Source: Schaalia vaccimaxillae DSM 15804
GTDB lineage: Bacteria; Actinomycetota; Actinomycetes; Actinomycetales; Actinomycetaceae
NCBI RefSeq assembly: GCF_000420425.1
Contig: NZ_ATUX01000005.1
Location: 62,001 to 126,000 of the forward strand
Direction of reading: 5' to 3'
DNA length: 64,000 nt
Position numbers and translations under genes: made by a program. Below, piece by piece: positions 34,139 to 43,331 of this stretch. The number at the start of each line of letters is the position of its first letter. The first letter of the stretch is position 1. The notes under the pieces were generated by a model. That model was not told the origin of the DNA. It searched no databases and was given only the letters and a program-made list of their open reading frames with translations.

Positions 34139-35386
34139 ATGACCAGGGACTTATATCTTGCATTGATGCTTGGTGCAGGTGGGGTGTTGGGTTACACCGT
34201 GGTGTCCGTACTGGATCTGCGCCGCCGAGCCCGTCAACTGGCTTATTGGCTCAGAGGCGGAACCAAATCCTCACAATTACCTGTTACATGGTGGGCTGGG
34301 CCAGACTCGAGCTTCTTTCCTTCACTAAGGGCGGGAAAGTGGCTTGACCGAAGCCGCCGAAGTCCGCCGCGTGGGCGCGACCTGGCGTTAATGATTGCCG
34401 AGGTTGCCGCGCGCCTCAACGCAGGCTCCCCCGTATCCCAAGCCTGGGCGAGTACCTGGGAAAGACTAGGCGCGGTCCCGCAATTTAACGGCATTGACGA
34501 GGACGGGGTGCCCAGGGTGATCACTGAGCTAGCGGTCCGACCCAACATTAAAACTGCCGGCAGTGTGAGCGAATTGATGGATGCTTTGTCTGCGGGCTCT
34601 GCCGCGGCGTGTGCCCGTAGGCGAGCTTGTCGCGCGATTGAGGCCGCGTGCCGTTTCACCTCAGAATTGGGAGCGCCACTGGCGCAGGTCCTTGATGTCA
34701 TTGCCGATGGTGTCGATGAGTCTGAGGCTGCCGAGGACGCGAGGCGAATTGCGGCCTCGGGACCTCGTGCATCAGCCAGGGTGCTGACAGCATTGCCCCT
34801 CATAGGAGTAGCGGTTGGAGTCGCTATGGGAGCTGATCCGCTTCATCGTTTTTTCGATGGAGGTATTGGGACCGCCTGCGCAGTCATTGGGTCAGTTTGT
34901 TTGATCGCTGGGCATGTTGTGTCGCGCAAAATGTTGAATCGGATTCGTCGTATCGATGAAGCCATCGATCCAGCAATTATTGCGGACTTGGCCATCGCTG
35001 GACTTGAATCGGGGGCCTCCATTCCAACCGTGTGTCACGGTTTGGGTGTTGCGATTGGGGAGCCTGAATTGTCGCGAATTTCCCGAGAGCTGCGGCTGGG
35101 TGTTGCTTGGGCGCAGGCGTGGCAAGAGTGCCCGGATAATGCTCAGATTGTCGCCAGGTCATTGGAAGCCGCGTGGCTGGATGGCATGTCACCGGTTCCT
35201 CTTCTTGATCGAGCTGCCACGCAAATGCGTTCTCGACGAGTGGCGGACGCGAAATCCAAAGCCGAAGAACTTGGGGTCAAACTCGTTGCGCCACTGGGCA
35301 TCCTTTTGCTCCCTGCCTTTGTGGCTTTGGGGCTTGCTCCCATTCTCATTCACCTGGCCGCTCAAGGTTTTGGCGGAATCTGGTGA
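34139..35386 (+). CDS. Fused TadB-TadC inner-membrane pilus platform protein
   Basis: A 415-residue protein containing two type II secretion F (T2SSF) repeats. The first lies at about residues 80-235, with ALMIAEVAARLNAGSPVSQAW then two helices (LPLIGVAVGVAMGA and ACAVIGSVCLIAGHVV). The second lies at about 270-410, with ADLAIAGLESGASIPTVCHG and a final helix pair. Most Tad loci encode TadB and TadC as separate proteins of about 300 residues each; here one shortened chain carries both. It acts with TadA to extrude Flp pilin. Confidence 0.82.
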   Translation: MTRDLYLALMLGAGGVLGYTVVSVLDLRRRARQLAYWLRGGTKSSQLPVTWWAGPDSSFFPSLRAGKWLDRSRRSPPRGRDLALMIAEVAARLNAGSPVSQAWASTWERLGAVPQFNGIDEDGVPRVITELAVRPNIKTAGSVSELMDALSAGSAAACARRRACRAIEAACRFTSELGAPLAQVLDVIADGVDESEAAEDARRIAASGPRASARVLTALPLIGVAVGVAMGADPLHRFFDGGIGTACAVIGSVCLIAGHVVSRKMLNRIRRIDEAIDPAIIADLAIAGLESGASIPTVCHGLGVAIGEPELSRISRELRLGVAWAQAWQECPDNAQIVARSLEAAWLDGMSPVPLLDRAATQMRSRRVADAKSKAEELGVKLVAPLGILLLPAFVALGLAPILIHLAAQGFGGIW

Positions 35387-35521
35387 AAACCGAATCGTGT
35401 ATCCACAGGCGAACTGGAGTGGCTTGTTTCCACAGATTCTTTTGGAGCTATCGACTGGTATGGGTCGAGGCCGCGAGTCTGGAATCCCGGGGAACACCGG
35501 GAAGACGAATAGGAGACTCTC

Positions 35522-35770
35522 ATGAAGATCATCGATCGAATCGACCAAAGTGCTATCCACGCTCAGGTAGCCGCGGCGGCTGCCCTCAATAGGGTTGAAG
35601 AGACTGCCTCGCCGCGGTCACAAGATTCAGAAGAAGGCTCAACCACTGTCGAGTACGCCATTGGTGCAGTTGCGACCGCAGGTTTAGCAGGGCTGTTGGT
35701 GGTGGTGCTGAAATCGGGTGCCGTTAAAGGGCTCATCCAGGGCATCATCGAATCGGCGCTGTCGCTCTAA
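35522..35770 (+). CDS. DUF4244 Flp-like pilin
   Basis: An 82-residue protein. A hydrophilic leader of about 40 residues ends in EEGSTTVEYAIG, a class III prepilin-like cleavage region (Gly then a Glu at +5). A single hydrophobic helix (about 46-66) follows, with a short tail. Probably the major pilin subunit of the tad locus. AGGAGA upstream; its TAA overlaps the next ATG (TAATG). Confidence 0.88.
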   Translation: MKIIDRIDQSAIHAQVAAAAALNRVEETASPRSQDSEEGSTTVEYAIGAVATAGLAGLLVVVLKSGAVKGLIQGIIESALSL

Positions 35771-36228
35771 TGTGTCACGGACGAGGCCGACTGTCCCAGA
35801 GGCGAAGATATTCGCTGCAGGGGACTGTGTGTGGCCGCTTGCGAAGCGTTGTGCAACAGCGAAGTTGGTGGCGCAAGAGATCGCTACCCGACGAATGTGG
35901 CTCAGTCACAGTGGAATTGGCAATTGGTTTCATTGCCATCACAGTGATGATTGCTGTGATCGCAGTGATCGCTGGCATCGGAGTCACTCGGGCTGCCTTG
36001 TGTTCGTCTGTTCGCGAGGCGGCTCGGGCAGCTTCGGTGGGCGGCGACGCGGTTGCTGACGGGCGACGCGCCTACACGCTTACTGGACCACAGCCCAGGA
36101 TCAACGTAAGTCGATCTGATCGTTGGGTGACGGTCACGGCCTCTGTCCCATACTCGGGGCTTGCAAGTCTTGGTGGTGGTCAGGCTACTTGTACGGCGAG
36201 TACGACTCTTGAACATGATGTTCCATGA
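35770..36228 (+). CDS. TadE-like minor pilin
   Basis: A 152-residue protein. The motif ECGSVTVELAIGF followed by a hydrophobic helix (about residues 48-72) is TadE-like; the mature part has two Cys. The leader is long (about 42 residues, Arg-rich), so a later start is possible, but TAATG coupling to the pilin gene supports ATG 35770. Probably inserted in the membrane as a pseudopilin. Confidence 0.82.
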   Translation: MCHGRGRLSQRRRYSLQGTVCGRLRSVVQQRSWWRKRSLPDECGSVTVELAIGFIAITVMIAVIAVIAGIGVTRAALCSSVREAARAASVGGDAVADGRRAYTLTGPQPRINVSRSDRWVTVTASVPYSGLASLGGGQATCTASTTLEHDVP

Positions 36229-36593
36229 AACGCCTAGATGATGAAGAAGGGTCAGGCACGATCGCCGTCATAGCGGTGGTTTTGGTTGCTTCTTTACTTG
36301 CGGCTGTCGTGCTCGTGTGGGCAATGGCTACCGCGTATCGCAGCAAGCTCCAGATGGTCGCCGATTTTTCAGCCTTGGCCGGAGCAGATGTATCTGCGAC
36401 TGCCCAATGGGAGGAAGTTGGATCGCGTCCATGCCAGAGTGCCACTGAGGTTGCGCGTCGCAGTGGTGTTGAGGTTGCGCAATGTTGGGTGTCAGGTGTC
36501 GATACGTACGTCATTGTGGAGCTTGACTACGAGGTAGCAGGCTTTGATATCGGCTTGTCTGCTCGGGCGAGGGCGGGAGTTGATGTTGATTGA
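36225..36593 (+). CDS. TadG/Rv3654c-like pilus-associated protein
   Basis: A 122-residue protein that opens with a short leader and EEGSGTIAVIAVVL, a pseudopilin-like cleavage region and membrane helix (about residues 12-36). FSALAGADVSA follows, typical of the actinobacterial Rv3654c family, with two Cys in the exterior domain. It overlaps the TadE-like gene by 4 bp. Last gene of the tad operon. Confidence 0.82.
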   Translation: MKRLDDEEGSGTIAVIAVVLVASLLAAVVLVWAMATAYRSKLQMVADFSALAGADVSATAQWEEVGSRPCQSATEVARRSGVEVAQCWVSGVDTYVIVELDYEVAGFDIGLSARARAGVDVD

Positions 36594-36778
36594 CGTACTG
36601 GTTGAATACGCCCGTTCAGTGGAAGGGAAAATTCCCAGAGAACTTTCAGGTGGGTTCAATGCTTCTACAAGGACAGGTGCGTAGCGTAATAGTCATCAAG
36701 CCGAGGAGCTGGAACCCAGAAGGGTTTGTGAAGCTCAAGAAAGGGATGCATCGGGACGAACTTGCACTGTGTTGATGG

Positions 36779-36822
36779 GATACCACAAGGGGCCGACCTC
36801 CGGGTCGGCCCCTTGTGGTATC
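36779..36822. terminator. Terminator of the tad operon
   Basis: A 20-bp perfect stem (arms 36779-36798 and 36803-36822) with a 4-nt loop TCCG. It is the longest perfect hairpin I found. It lies 186 bp past the last tad gene and 105 bp before the end of the leftward helicase gene. Confidence 0.88.
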
Positions 36823-36863
36823 TAGACGGCACCGTCTGTGCGCTCTCTCTATTCCCCGCCCCG

Positions 36864-36897
36864 CGAAGGACGCCCAAAACTCCCGCGAAGGACGCCC
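36864..36897 (-). repeat. 22-bp repeat array, 2 units
   Basis: Two copies of CGAAGGACGCCC start at 36864 and 36886 (22 bp apart), in the intergenic region between the tad terminator and the helicase gene. Confidence 0.85.
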
Positions 36898-36926
36898 AAA
36901 ATCAGTGCGCCGCAGCCTAAGCAAAC

Positions 36927-39509
36927 TCAGACACCCGGGCAACGCTGCACCAACAACTCCAAAACACTCACAGCGCCAGCCTTAGACAAAGGCTCGTTCC
37001 CATTGCCGCACTTCGGAGACTGCACGCAGCGGGGGCACCCGTCCTCGCACGGACAATCCCTCACGGATTCAAGTGTGGACCTCACCCAGTCGACAGCGCG
37101 GGCAAAACCCTCCTGTGAATGCCCGGCTCCACCGCGGAAGGCATCGTGAACAAACACGGTTGGCCGCCCAGTATCGTCATGCTCCGCCGTTGACAAACCA
37201 CCCAGGTCCCAGCGGTCGCAGGTGGCAATCAACGGCAACATAGCAATCATCGCGTGCTCGGCCGCATGTAACGCCCCAGGAACGTCATCGTCAGCCAATC
37301 TCATGACAGACAACGCTCCGGGCTCCAAAGTGAACCAAGCCGACTTCGTGGGCAGCGTGCGCGTGGGCAGAGACAACTCGCTATTGCGAATGAATTCCAG
37401 GCCCGGTAGTCGCAGCAAGTCATAGTCCGTCACCCGCGACGACACATCCGTTCGTCCGAAGTACCAGGTCACCAAACCATCGGGACTGCGCCACTCTTGC
37501 TCGACCTCAACGACGTGCACCGAGACGTGCTGCTTCGCCCTCGTGCGCAACGGAGTGCGTACTTCCTCCACGACTGCCACCCGCTGTCGATCCTCGCGCC
37601 CGCTGCGTGGGGGGATTAAAGACGAGGGCGAACCGTGTTCCGCTGACGCGTCTGAGCTGTCATGGTGTGGCGAAGAAACAGGCTCCATCATGGATGACAA
37701 TGACAATACGTGGAAGGTTCGCCCCTGATGCAGGTAAACGGCGTCGGGGAACACCTGAGCATCGGCTGCGCCCTCGTCAACCGTTCCAATGACTGCGCCC
37801 GAACGCGTGTCCACGATCTGAACCTCGCCAGAGCTTCCCCTCAAATCCGTAAGATCGGAAGGACGCTCATGGCGCGTTGCGTTCCAGTACCAGCCGCTCG
37901 TGCGCCGCCGCAGGTAACCCTCCTGCGTTAACTGGTCGGCCAACGAGGCCACTGATTCGCCGAAGAACTCACGATCATCCGCTGCGCCCGCGTCAACCGC
38001 ATCACGGCCTGTACGCAAGGGAAGCTCGGCGGCAGCCGCACACAGATGAGGCGCCAAAACCCAAGGATTCATCGGATCGATCACGGCGGCCTCAACAGCA
38101 CCCAAAACCTCGTCAGGATGCCGCACTAGATAAGCATCCAACGGATTGTCTGAGGCAATAAGCACAGACAACCCCGGATTTCCGGCGCGGCCTGCCCGGC
38201 CCATCTGCTGCAGGAGAGAGGCCCGCGTTCCAGGCCAACCCGCGGTGACTGTCGCATCCAACCCGGACACATCCAGTCCCAATTCCAAAGCGGAGGTGGT
38301 CGCCAACGCCAAGATGCCTCCGCTGCGTAGCCCCTGTTCGAGAGCGCGACGCTCCTCGGGCAGATATCCGCCCCGATAGGCTGCGACTCTGCCAGCCAAA
38401 GCAGAACCTCGCGCGGACAAACGATCACGAACCTGCGCGGCCACGGCCTCGGCCCCGCCACGAGAACGAACAAAGGTCAGTAGACGCGCGCCCTTCTCCA
38501 CGAGCACCGCTGTCAGGCCTGCCGCTTCTGACTGAGCGGATCGCCTGGTCACCGGCGCTTCCAAAACGCTAATCTCACCCGCCAGCGCCTGCAAAAACTG
38601 CGAAATATCAACCTCGGAATCGTCCGCGATGAGAGCCGGCTGCCACAAAGCAAGGTGGTGTGCACCAGCAGGGGAACCATCCTCGCTGACCGCACGACAC
38701 GGGCGCCCAGTCATGGCTGAACCCACAACTTCCGGGTCGCGCACCGTTGCCGACAGCATGATGACAGTTGGTTGTGTGCCCAAATGTTGGGCAATGCGAA
38801 GCAGCCTGCGCATGACGAGGGCGATGTGGCTGCCGGTAACGCCCCGCCAGTGATGCAACTCGTCAATGACGATGTACCGTAACGACGCTAAGAATCGGGT
38901 CCAGCGTTGATGCGATGGCAACATCACATGATGCAGATAATCAGGGTTGGTCAGCAGGATGTCTGCATTGGCTCGTGCCCAATCTTTCGCTTCTCGAGGC
39001 GTATCTCCGTCTGCCGTCGCGGCCCGCACATGGCGCAGGGGATTGACTCCAACGGAAAGCGGATTGCCCCCGTCAGAATTGGCAGACGAGGACGAAGCAG
39101 CGGCGAGCAACTTGTCAAGGCTTGCCAATTGATCTGCGGCGAGAGCCTTCGTTGGCGACATGTATAAGCACGTAGGGCGCCGGTGGATCGCAGAAATGCG
39201 TGAAGACGATTCGGCTGCCACCAGGTCCGACAGGATTGGCGTCCATGCGACCAAAGACTTACCTGAGCCGGTGCCCGTGGCAACAACCACGTCGCGGCCA
39301 CCTTGAACCAAGTCCAAGCCTTCACGCTGGTGGGACCACGGGCGGCTTGCGCCACGCGCCTGCCAAGCGGCGGCGACCTCGTCGGCGACCCACGTCGGCC
39401 AGTCGGCTAAATGTTCGCGGCGCGCCTCGACTGTATGCAGATGAACAAGGCGGTCATCACTGGAGCTCAGCTGGCGCAGTACGTCAACTAGATCGTGCGC
39501 CCCGGTCAT
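36927..39509 (-). CDS. DEAD/DEAH-box helicase with DUF1998 zinc-binding C-terminus (MrfA-like)
   Basis: An 860-residue superfamily 2 helicase. Q-motif region [11 protein letters not shown]; motif [11 protein letters not shown]; motif II DELHHW; motif III SATVRD; helicase-C motifs [14 protein letters not shown] and [10 protein letters not shown]. The C-terminal DUF1998 region carries Cys clusters in [17 protein letters not shown], as in MrfA-type DNA repair helicases that use a 4-Cys metal site. The mycobacterial homologue (Rv3649) is also near the tad-like genes. ATG 39509 overlaps the YbjN stop by 4 bp. Confidence 0.93.
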   Translation of the reverse strand: MTGAHDLVDVLRQLSSSDDRLVHLHTVEARREHLADWPTWVADEVAAAWQARGASRPWSHQREGLDLVQGGRDVVVATGTGSGKSLVAWTPILSDLVAAESSSRISAIHRRPTCLYMSPTKALAADQLASLDKLLAAASSSSANSDGGNPLSVGVNPLRHVRAATADGDTPREAKDWARANADILLTNPDYLHHVMLPSHQRWTRFLASLRYIVIDELHHWRGVTGSHIALVMRRLLRIAQHLGTQPTVIMLSATVRDPEVVGSAMTGRPCRAVSEDGSPAGAHHLALWQPALIADDSEVDISQFLQALAGEISVLEAPVTRRSAQSEAAGLTAVLVEKGARLLTFVRSRGGAEAVAAQVRDRLSARGSALAGRVAAYRGGYLPEERRALEQGLRSGGILALATTSALELGLDVSGLDATVTAGWPGTRASLLQQMGRAGRAGNPGLSVLIASDNPLDAYLVRHPDEVLGAVEAAVIDPMNPWVLAPHLCAAAAELPLRTGRDAVDAGAADDREFFGESVASLADQLTQEGYLRRRTSGWYWNATRHERPSDLTDLRGSSGEVQIVDTRSGAVIGTVDEGAADAQVFPDAVYLHQGRTFHVLSLSSMMEPVSSPHHDSSDASAEHGSPSSLIPPRSGREDRQRVAVVEEVRTPLRTRAKQHVSVHVVEVEQEWRSPDGLVTWYFGRTDVSSRVTDYDLLRLPGLEFIRNSELSLPTRTLPTKSAWFTLEPGALSVMRLADDDVPGALHAAEHAMIAMLPLIATCDRWDLGGLSTAEHDDTGRPTVFVHDAFRGGAGHSQEGFARAVDWVRSTLESVRDCPCEDGCPRCVQSPKCGNGNEPLSKAGAVSVLELLVQRCPGV

Positions 39510-40018
39510 GCGTCAGACGGGTCCTTCGTAGCCAGCTCATCGTCCTGCGGATCAACCCAACCTAGGGTCTGAGATGCGCATTGCTTCATGTAGGTAATCG
39601 CCTCAATACCCGTCGAGATACCTGCACCAATCGCGTCGCGCAATTGAGCCTTAGAAATCCCCGCAGCCGTGTCGACAACGAAATCGGCGCACACCTGGAC
39701 TGAGTCGACCTCGTCCGGCATCGAATAAACGGTGGGGAAGTATTTTTCTCTATTCCAGTTATCTGCGGCGGCAAAAATCTGTTGCAGCGACGATTCCGGC
39801 GTCAGGCCGGTGTCCCACATGGCGCGGATCGACAGGAAACGTCCCGCTCCGTCGAAAGACACCAAGAAAGGCACGCGATCAAAAACGGCGCCTGCCGCCC
39901 GCTCCTTTTCTATAACGTCAAGGTCGTAGCCCATCTCGTGAACTTCTGCCACGACCCGCTCAAAGTCCGCCGGGTAGGGGGTGGTGTCGTCGGAAGGCAC
40001 AGCAAAAGGAGCGGCCAT
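39506..40018 (-). CDS. YbjN-domain protein
   Basis: A 170-residue soluble protein of the YbjN (type III chaperone-like) fold: [23 protein letters not shown] followed by a helix and [11 protein letters not shown] are typical. Function unknown in actinobacteria; often found in pairs. ATG 40018 has GAGAGGAG 7 bp upstream. It lies between the second YbjN gene and the helicase as one leftward unit. Confidence 0.85.
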   Translation of the reverse strand: MAAPFAVPSDDTTPYPADFERVVAEVHEMGYDLDVIEKERAAGAVFDRVPFLVSFDGAGRFLSIRAMWDTGLTPESSLQQIFAAADNWNREKYFPTVYSMPDEVDSVQVCADFVVDTAAGISKAQLRDAIGAGISTGIEAITYMKQCASQTLGWVDPQDDELATKDPSDA

Positions 40019-40019
40019 G

Positions 40020-40541
40020 TCAGTTCTCCTCTCCAAACGCAGCCCCGGCTTCGTCCTCGGCAGCCCAATCTACGAAACTTGGTAGAGAGTGCTCGAGGTC
40101 AGCGAAGAACCCCATGATCATCGACATCGAGGTTTCAAAGAAATTATCGAGCTGCTTTTGCGTGACACCGGAAATGGTCACGAGGTTCGATTCGGCGATC
40201 AGGCCGTAGCGTTGCCCGTCCTCGAAAGGTGCCAGATATGCCTTGGGGCCAGTGCGTGTGGCGTTGCAGTGGGCGACCTCGTCAACGAGGGCGGAAAACT
40301 GCACGTTATCAGTGGCAATTCCGCGCCACTGTGCTCGCAGCTGCAGAATCTGCGGGTTTGTGGCATTCCAGAAATAGACGGCGTTTCGAGCAGGGCAGGC
40401 CAACTCCCCGGCCTCGTATTCTCCGAAGTGCACATTGCGGTCGGTGAGCATCTCACGGATGCGCTCAGTGCTCAGAGGACAAGGTGCCGCCACGGGAACT
40501 CCTGGTGTTGATGTTGGCCGGAGGTCTAACTGGGCTTCCAC
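40020..40541 (-). CDS. YbjN-domain protein (second copy)
   Basis: A 173-residue protein of the same fold as its neighbour, with AVYFWNATNPQILQLRAQWRG as the central beta segment and a C-terminal helix containing FFETSMSMIMGFFADLE. Identity to the neighbour is low, so an old duplication. Start GTG 40541 lacks a clear ribosome binding site; GTG and ATG codons further in are possible. Its stop is 1 bp before the next gene's ATG. Confidence 0.8.
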   Translation of the reverse strand: MEAQLDLRPTSTPGVPVAAPCPLSTERIREMLTDRNVHFGEYEAGELACPARNAVYFWNATNPQILQLRAQWRGIATDNVQFSALVDEVAHCNATRTGPKAYLAPFEDGQRYGLIAESNLVTISGVTQKQLDNFFETSMSMIMGFFADLEHSLPSFVDWAAEDEAGAAFGEEN

Positions 40542-40673
40542 TCTATAGGAGGGCTTGGCTGTGAGCGCGTTGGGCGGGGTGATGTCACGAGCCCTAGGTT
40601 GAGGCTGGTTGTCACGCTCATCATGAGATTCGACCGTCTGGAATGCGAGCCCGCGAAAATATAGGCTAAACGG

Positions 40674-41027
40674 ATGAATGACATGGTTCGTGTTGTGCGT
40701 CTGGTGTTTGCCTCCGCATGGCTGATACTCGGATTGTGGACATGGGGTGCGGAAGATGGCATCCAGAACGATTCTGACCTCGCATGGCTGGGGTTCATGG
40801 TGTTGCTTGGACTGATGGGGGCAACCGTCTTTTGGACGCGAAAAGGGGGCGCCAGGTTGATCGGTGCCGGTGGCAGCGTCGGATGCATAATCGCGACCGT
40901 GGGACAGTTCAGCCCCTGGCAGACGTGGCTGAGTGTCGGTTGGCTAGGGGTCTCCGGATGTGGATTAGCGATCTTGCTGCTCGAAGTCCTGTCTCCGAAA
41001 TCCTCCGATAGATCATCTCCGAGCTGA
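40674..41027 (+). CDS. Small membrane protein, unknown function
   Basis: A 117-residue protein with four hydrophobic helices and short loops. No motif recognised. Its end overlaps the end of the convergent gene by 15 bp. Confidence 0.6.
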   Translation: MNDMVRVVRLVFASAWLILGLWTWGAEDGIQNDSDLAWLGFMVLLGLMGATVFWTRKGGARLIGAGGSVGCIIATVGQFSPWQTWLSVGWLGVSGCGLAILLLEVLSPKSSDRSSPS

Positions 41028-41534
41028 CGCAGCCCTTCTGATGATATCTGCGACTTGTGTGACGTCCTGTTCGAGGACGAACTGGGGATAGCGTCGTTTA
41101 CCTCGTTTGGGGCTGTGCAGTATGAGCCATTTCTTTGATTCAGTGCCTTTGATTGTTACTTCGACGGAATCAAGTGGCCAGATTTCGCTTGAGCGCCCGG
41201 GTTGGGCCGGGAAGATCAACGAATTGTCATTGAGAGCAAACGCGTATGTGACGCCGAATGTGAGAGAGTTCGAGTTCGCATGAGCTGCGATCCAGGCGCG
41301 GCGATACCGTGCTGTATTGAGTAACACCAGTGCTAATCCGCTGACAATTATCAGGCCGAGTATGATCTCGGCGGACCACTCTTTCTTCATAAAAGAGAGC
41401 GCGGAGGCAATGCACACGAGCAGCAGGAGAGCAGTTCCTGCCATACGCAACGCGTTGACATTGCGGCGTGCTTTGGCCAGTGGGACTGGTTTGATGGTCC
41501 CTGCGTCACTGAGTTCGAATCGAATCTGCTCCAT
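41013..41534 (-). CDS. Membrane protein with two helices and a PH/YcxB-like domain
   Basis: A 173-residue protein: hydrophilic start, two membrane helices (about residues 30-75), then a beta-rich cytoplasmic domain (NSLTFGVTYAFALNDNSLIF to the end) resembling bacterial PH-like YcxB domains. Function unknown. Confidence 0.65.
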   Translation of the reverse strand: MEQIRFELSDAGTIKPVPLAKARRNVNALRMAGTALLLLVCIASALSFMKKEWSAEIILGLIIVSGLALVLLNTARYRRAWIAAHANSNSLTFGVTYAFALNDNSLIFPAQPGRSSEIWPLDSVEVTIKGTESKKWLILHSPKRGKRRYPQFVLEQDVTQVADIIRRAASARR

Positions 41535-41637
41535 GTGCGAAGTCTAGAACAGCCCTTGGTCAGCCACACAGGGGGTGCAGGGATTAAGAGATCATCCTCC
41601 CTTCTATTTTAGGTGGAGAACGGGTTAAGGTGGGTCA

Positions 41638-42702
41638 GTGACCTACTTTAATCAGGCGATCGTTGCCGCTGGTGCTGAAGATCTTTTAGACCTGCGTAGT
41701 GATATGGGCAAAGCTTTGACCTACGGGGACACATATTTGGGTGACCTTGGTAGGCGTTCTGGTGGCTTCATCTTCTCCAGGATGTTGTCAGAACATGAGG
41801 TGTCCGTTGCGAAGTTCGAATCGCTGGTGCATTCGAGTCGTAGACTCTTGGGCAATGCCAAAGATCACTTGGATGACACGATCGACGCATATGTGACGGC
41901 TGAGGCCGGGAATGTTGATGAGATCATCAGAATGTGGTCTGCCCTCGAAGCAGATCCGGGCAGCCAACCCCTCGGTCCGGCTCCTGCCGGTAGCCCGACC
42001 TCGGGCCGACTACCGTCTGAGGTACTTACGCCTCCTGACGGGACGACTGACCACTGGATTTGGAATGTGCTGAGTTGGCCCGATTATCTGTCCTTTGGTA
42101 CATGGATCCGTAAGATCATCAGCTGGGTTGGCGAACTTTTCGGGATCGATGACCTGTGGATGTGGCTGTGGGAGTGGCTCGGCGGCGATTTCAATAAGAT
42201 TGCCGATGTTGGGGATGCGTGGGAGAAGCTGGGTGACTGCTTCTCGGAACTGAGTTCGGAACTGAGTACGCGTATGCAGGTCATGTTCACCGGCTGGAAC
42301 GATTCAGACGACGCCACCGCCGCGGGCCTTTACTTTACGAAGGCTGTTGAAGTTCTGGGCTCATGCGAAAATCCTCTCAGCCAGCTAGGTGACCTCTACC
42401 GGTACATTGCGTTCTCATCTTTCGGCTTTTTTCAAGCGATCTACTCTGCTGTTGATGCTGCGATCGATGCGGCGATTGCGGCCTTGTTGGGATTCGGAAG
42501 TATTGCTGAAGCTATAGCGGCACTCTTCACTGGCGGCGCTACCGCAATTGCCGCAGTGATCTCAGCTTTTGCCTCGATTGTCGCCCAAATGAGTTCCTTC
42601 TGGGGGTGGATGATGACCGCGGTTTACGCTATCGTCGGGCTGGCTAGTCTCTTGGGGGTCGCCACTACTGATGTGGAGTGGGTTGTCCTACCGGAAGGAT
42701 GA
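41638..42702 (+). CDS. Probable type VII secretion-like substrate with hydrophobic C-terminal domain
   Basis: A 354-residue protein. Residues 1-100 are helical and contain YVTAE, fitting the YxxxD/E export motif, after the helix RRLLGNAKDHLDDTIDAY. A Pro/Gly linker (about 103-135) follows, then a Trp-rich region with WMWLWEWLGG. The last 100 residues are a nearly uncharged Ala/Ile/Phe-rich stretch. This layout (export helix pair, linker, hydrophobic C-terminus) resembles effectors carried by ESX/LXG systems, but no toxin family is recognised. GTG 41638 follows AAGGTGGG. It is paired with the next gene. Confidence 0.65.
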   Translation: MTYFNQAIVAAGAEDLLDLRSDMGKALTYGDTYLGDLGRRSGGFIFSRMLSEHEVSVAKFESLVHSSRRLLGNAKDHLDDTIDAYVTAEAGNVDEIIRMWSALEADPGSQPLGPAPAGSPTSGRLPSEVLTPPDGTTDHWIWNVLSWPDYLSFGTWIRKIISWVGELFGIDDLWMWLWEWLGGDFNKIADVGDAWEKLGDCFSELSSELSTRMQVMFTGWNDSDDATAAGLYFTKAVEVLGSCENPLSQLGDLYRYIAFSSFGFFQAIYSAVDAAIDAAIAALLGFGSIAEAIAALFTGGATAIAAVISAFASIVAQMSSFWGWMMTAVYAIVGLASLLGVATTDVEWVVLPEG

Positions 42703-42715
42703 TCAAGGAGGCAAT

Positions 42716-43228
42716 ATGGGAATGCCAGACATGAACCCGCTAGCCGCGAAGCTGATGGGGGGCGCAGACTTCCGTCGGAAGTTGAAGCAGCAGCTAGAAG
42801 ACGCTGCTGATGCAACAGATGACCCGAGTTACCGTCAGCGCTTGTTGGATGTAGCAAACGGAAAACGTCCCCTACGTACCTTGCTCGCAGATCCAGCGTT
42901 CGCCGATCAAGTTGGTATGCGAACGCCGCAAGATGGAGACAAAGCGGAGGCAGAGTTTCGCAGCCGCTTAGCGCAGTCACGTCAAGATCCAGACTCCCCA
43001 TGGAGGGGAACTTCGGAGGAAGTTCAGGAAAACATCAAGGATCGTCTTACATCGCTCGGGGTTCCTATTGCTGATACGGAAGAGCTCAAGTCCGTCTTTG
43101 AGGAAGCAGTCTCTTTGCGGGATCGAGCCGAGTCAGTGATTCGTGACGAGGAATCGAATGGCTGGGGTGGGTCAGTTGAGCGACTCGCCGAACGTGATGC
43201 GCAGGCACAAGGACGCCAGCCTGGCTGA
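42716..43228 (+). CDS. Hypothetical soluble partner of the upstream secreted-like protein
   Basis: A 170-residue charged, helical, soluble protein with no signal peptide. AGGAGG lies 4 bp before ATG 42716, a very strong ribosome binding site. It starts 13 bp after the upstream gene, so co-expressed. It could be a cognate chaperone or immunity protein; this is inference only. Confidence 0.65.
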   Translation: MGMPDMNPLAAKLMGGADFRRKLKQQLEDAADATDDPSYRQRLLDVANGKRPLRTLLADPAFADQVGMRTPQDGDKAEAEFRSRLAQSRQDPDSPWRGTSEEVQENIKDRLTSLGVPIADTEELKSVFEEAVSLRDRAESVIRDEESNGWGGSVERLAERDAQAQGRQPG

Positions 43229-43331
43229 CCTTCGTATCCTTGGTGATACTAGATTCATGGGTCTCTCATCGAATTAGCCAAGCGAGATGCCCGGTGCTTC
43301 ATGGGGCAATTGAGGCTGTAGAGAGGGCAAT

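Noticed and set aside
36590-36775. Small rightward frame after the tad operon
   Set aside because: It has no ribosome binding site and no conserved features, and lies just ahead of the operon terminator. Probably an untranslated trailer.
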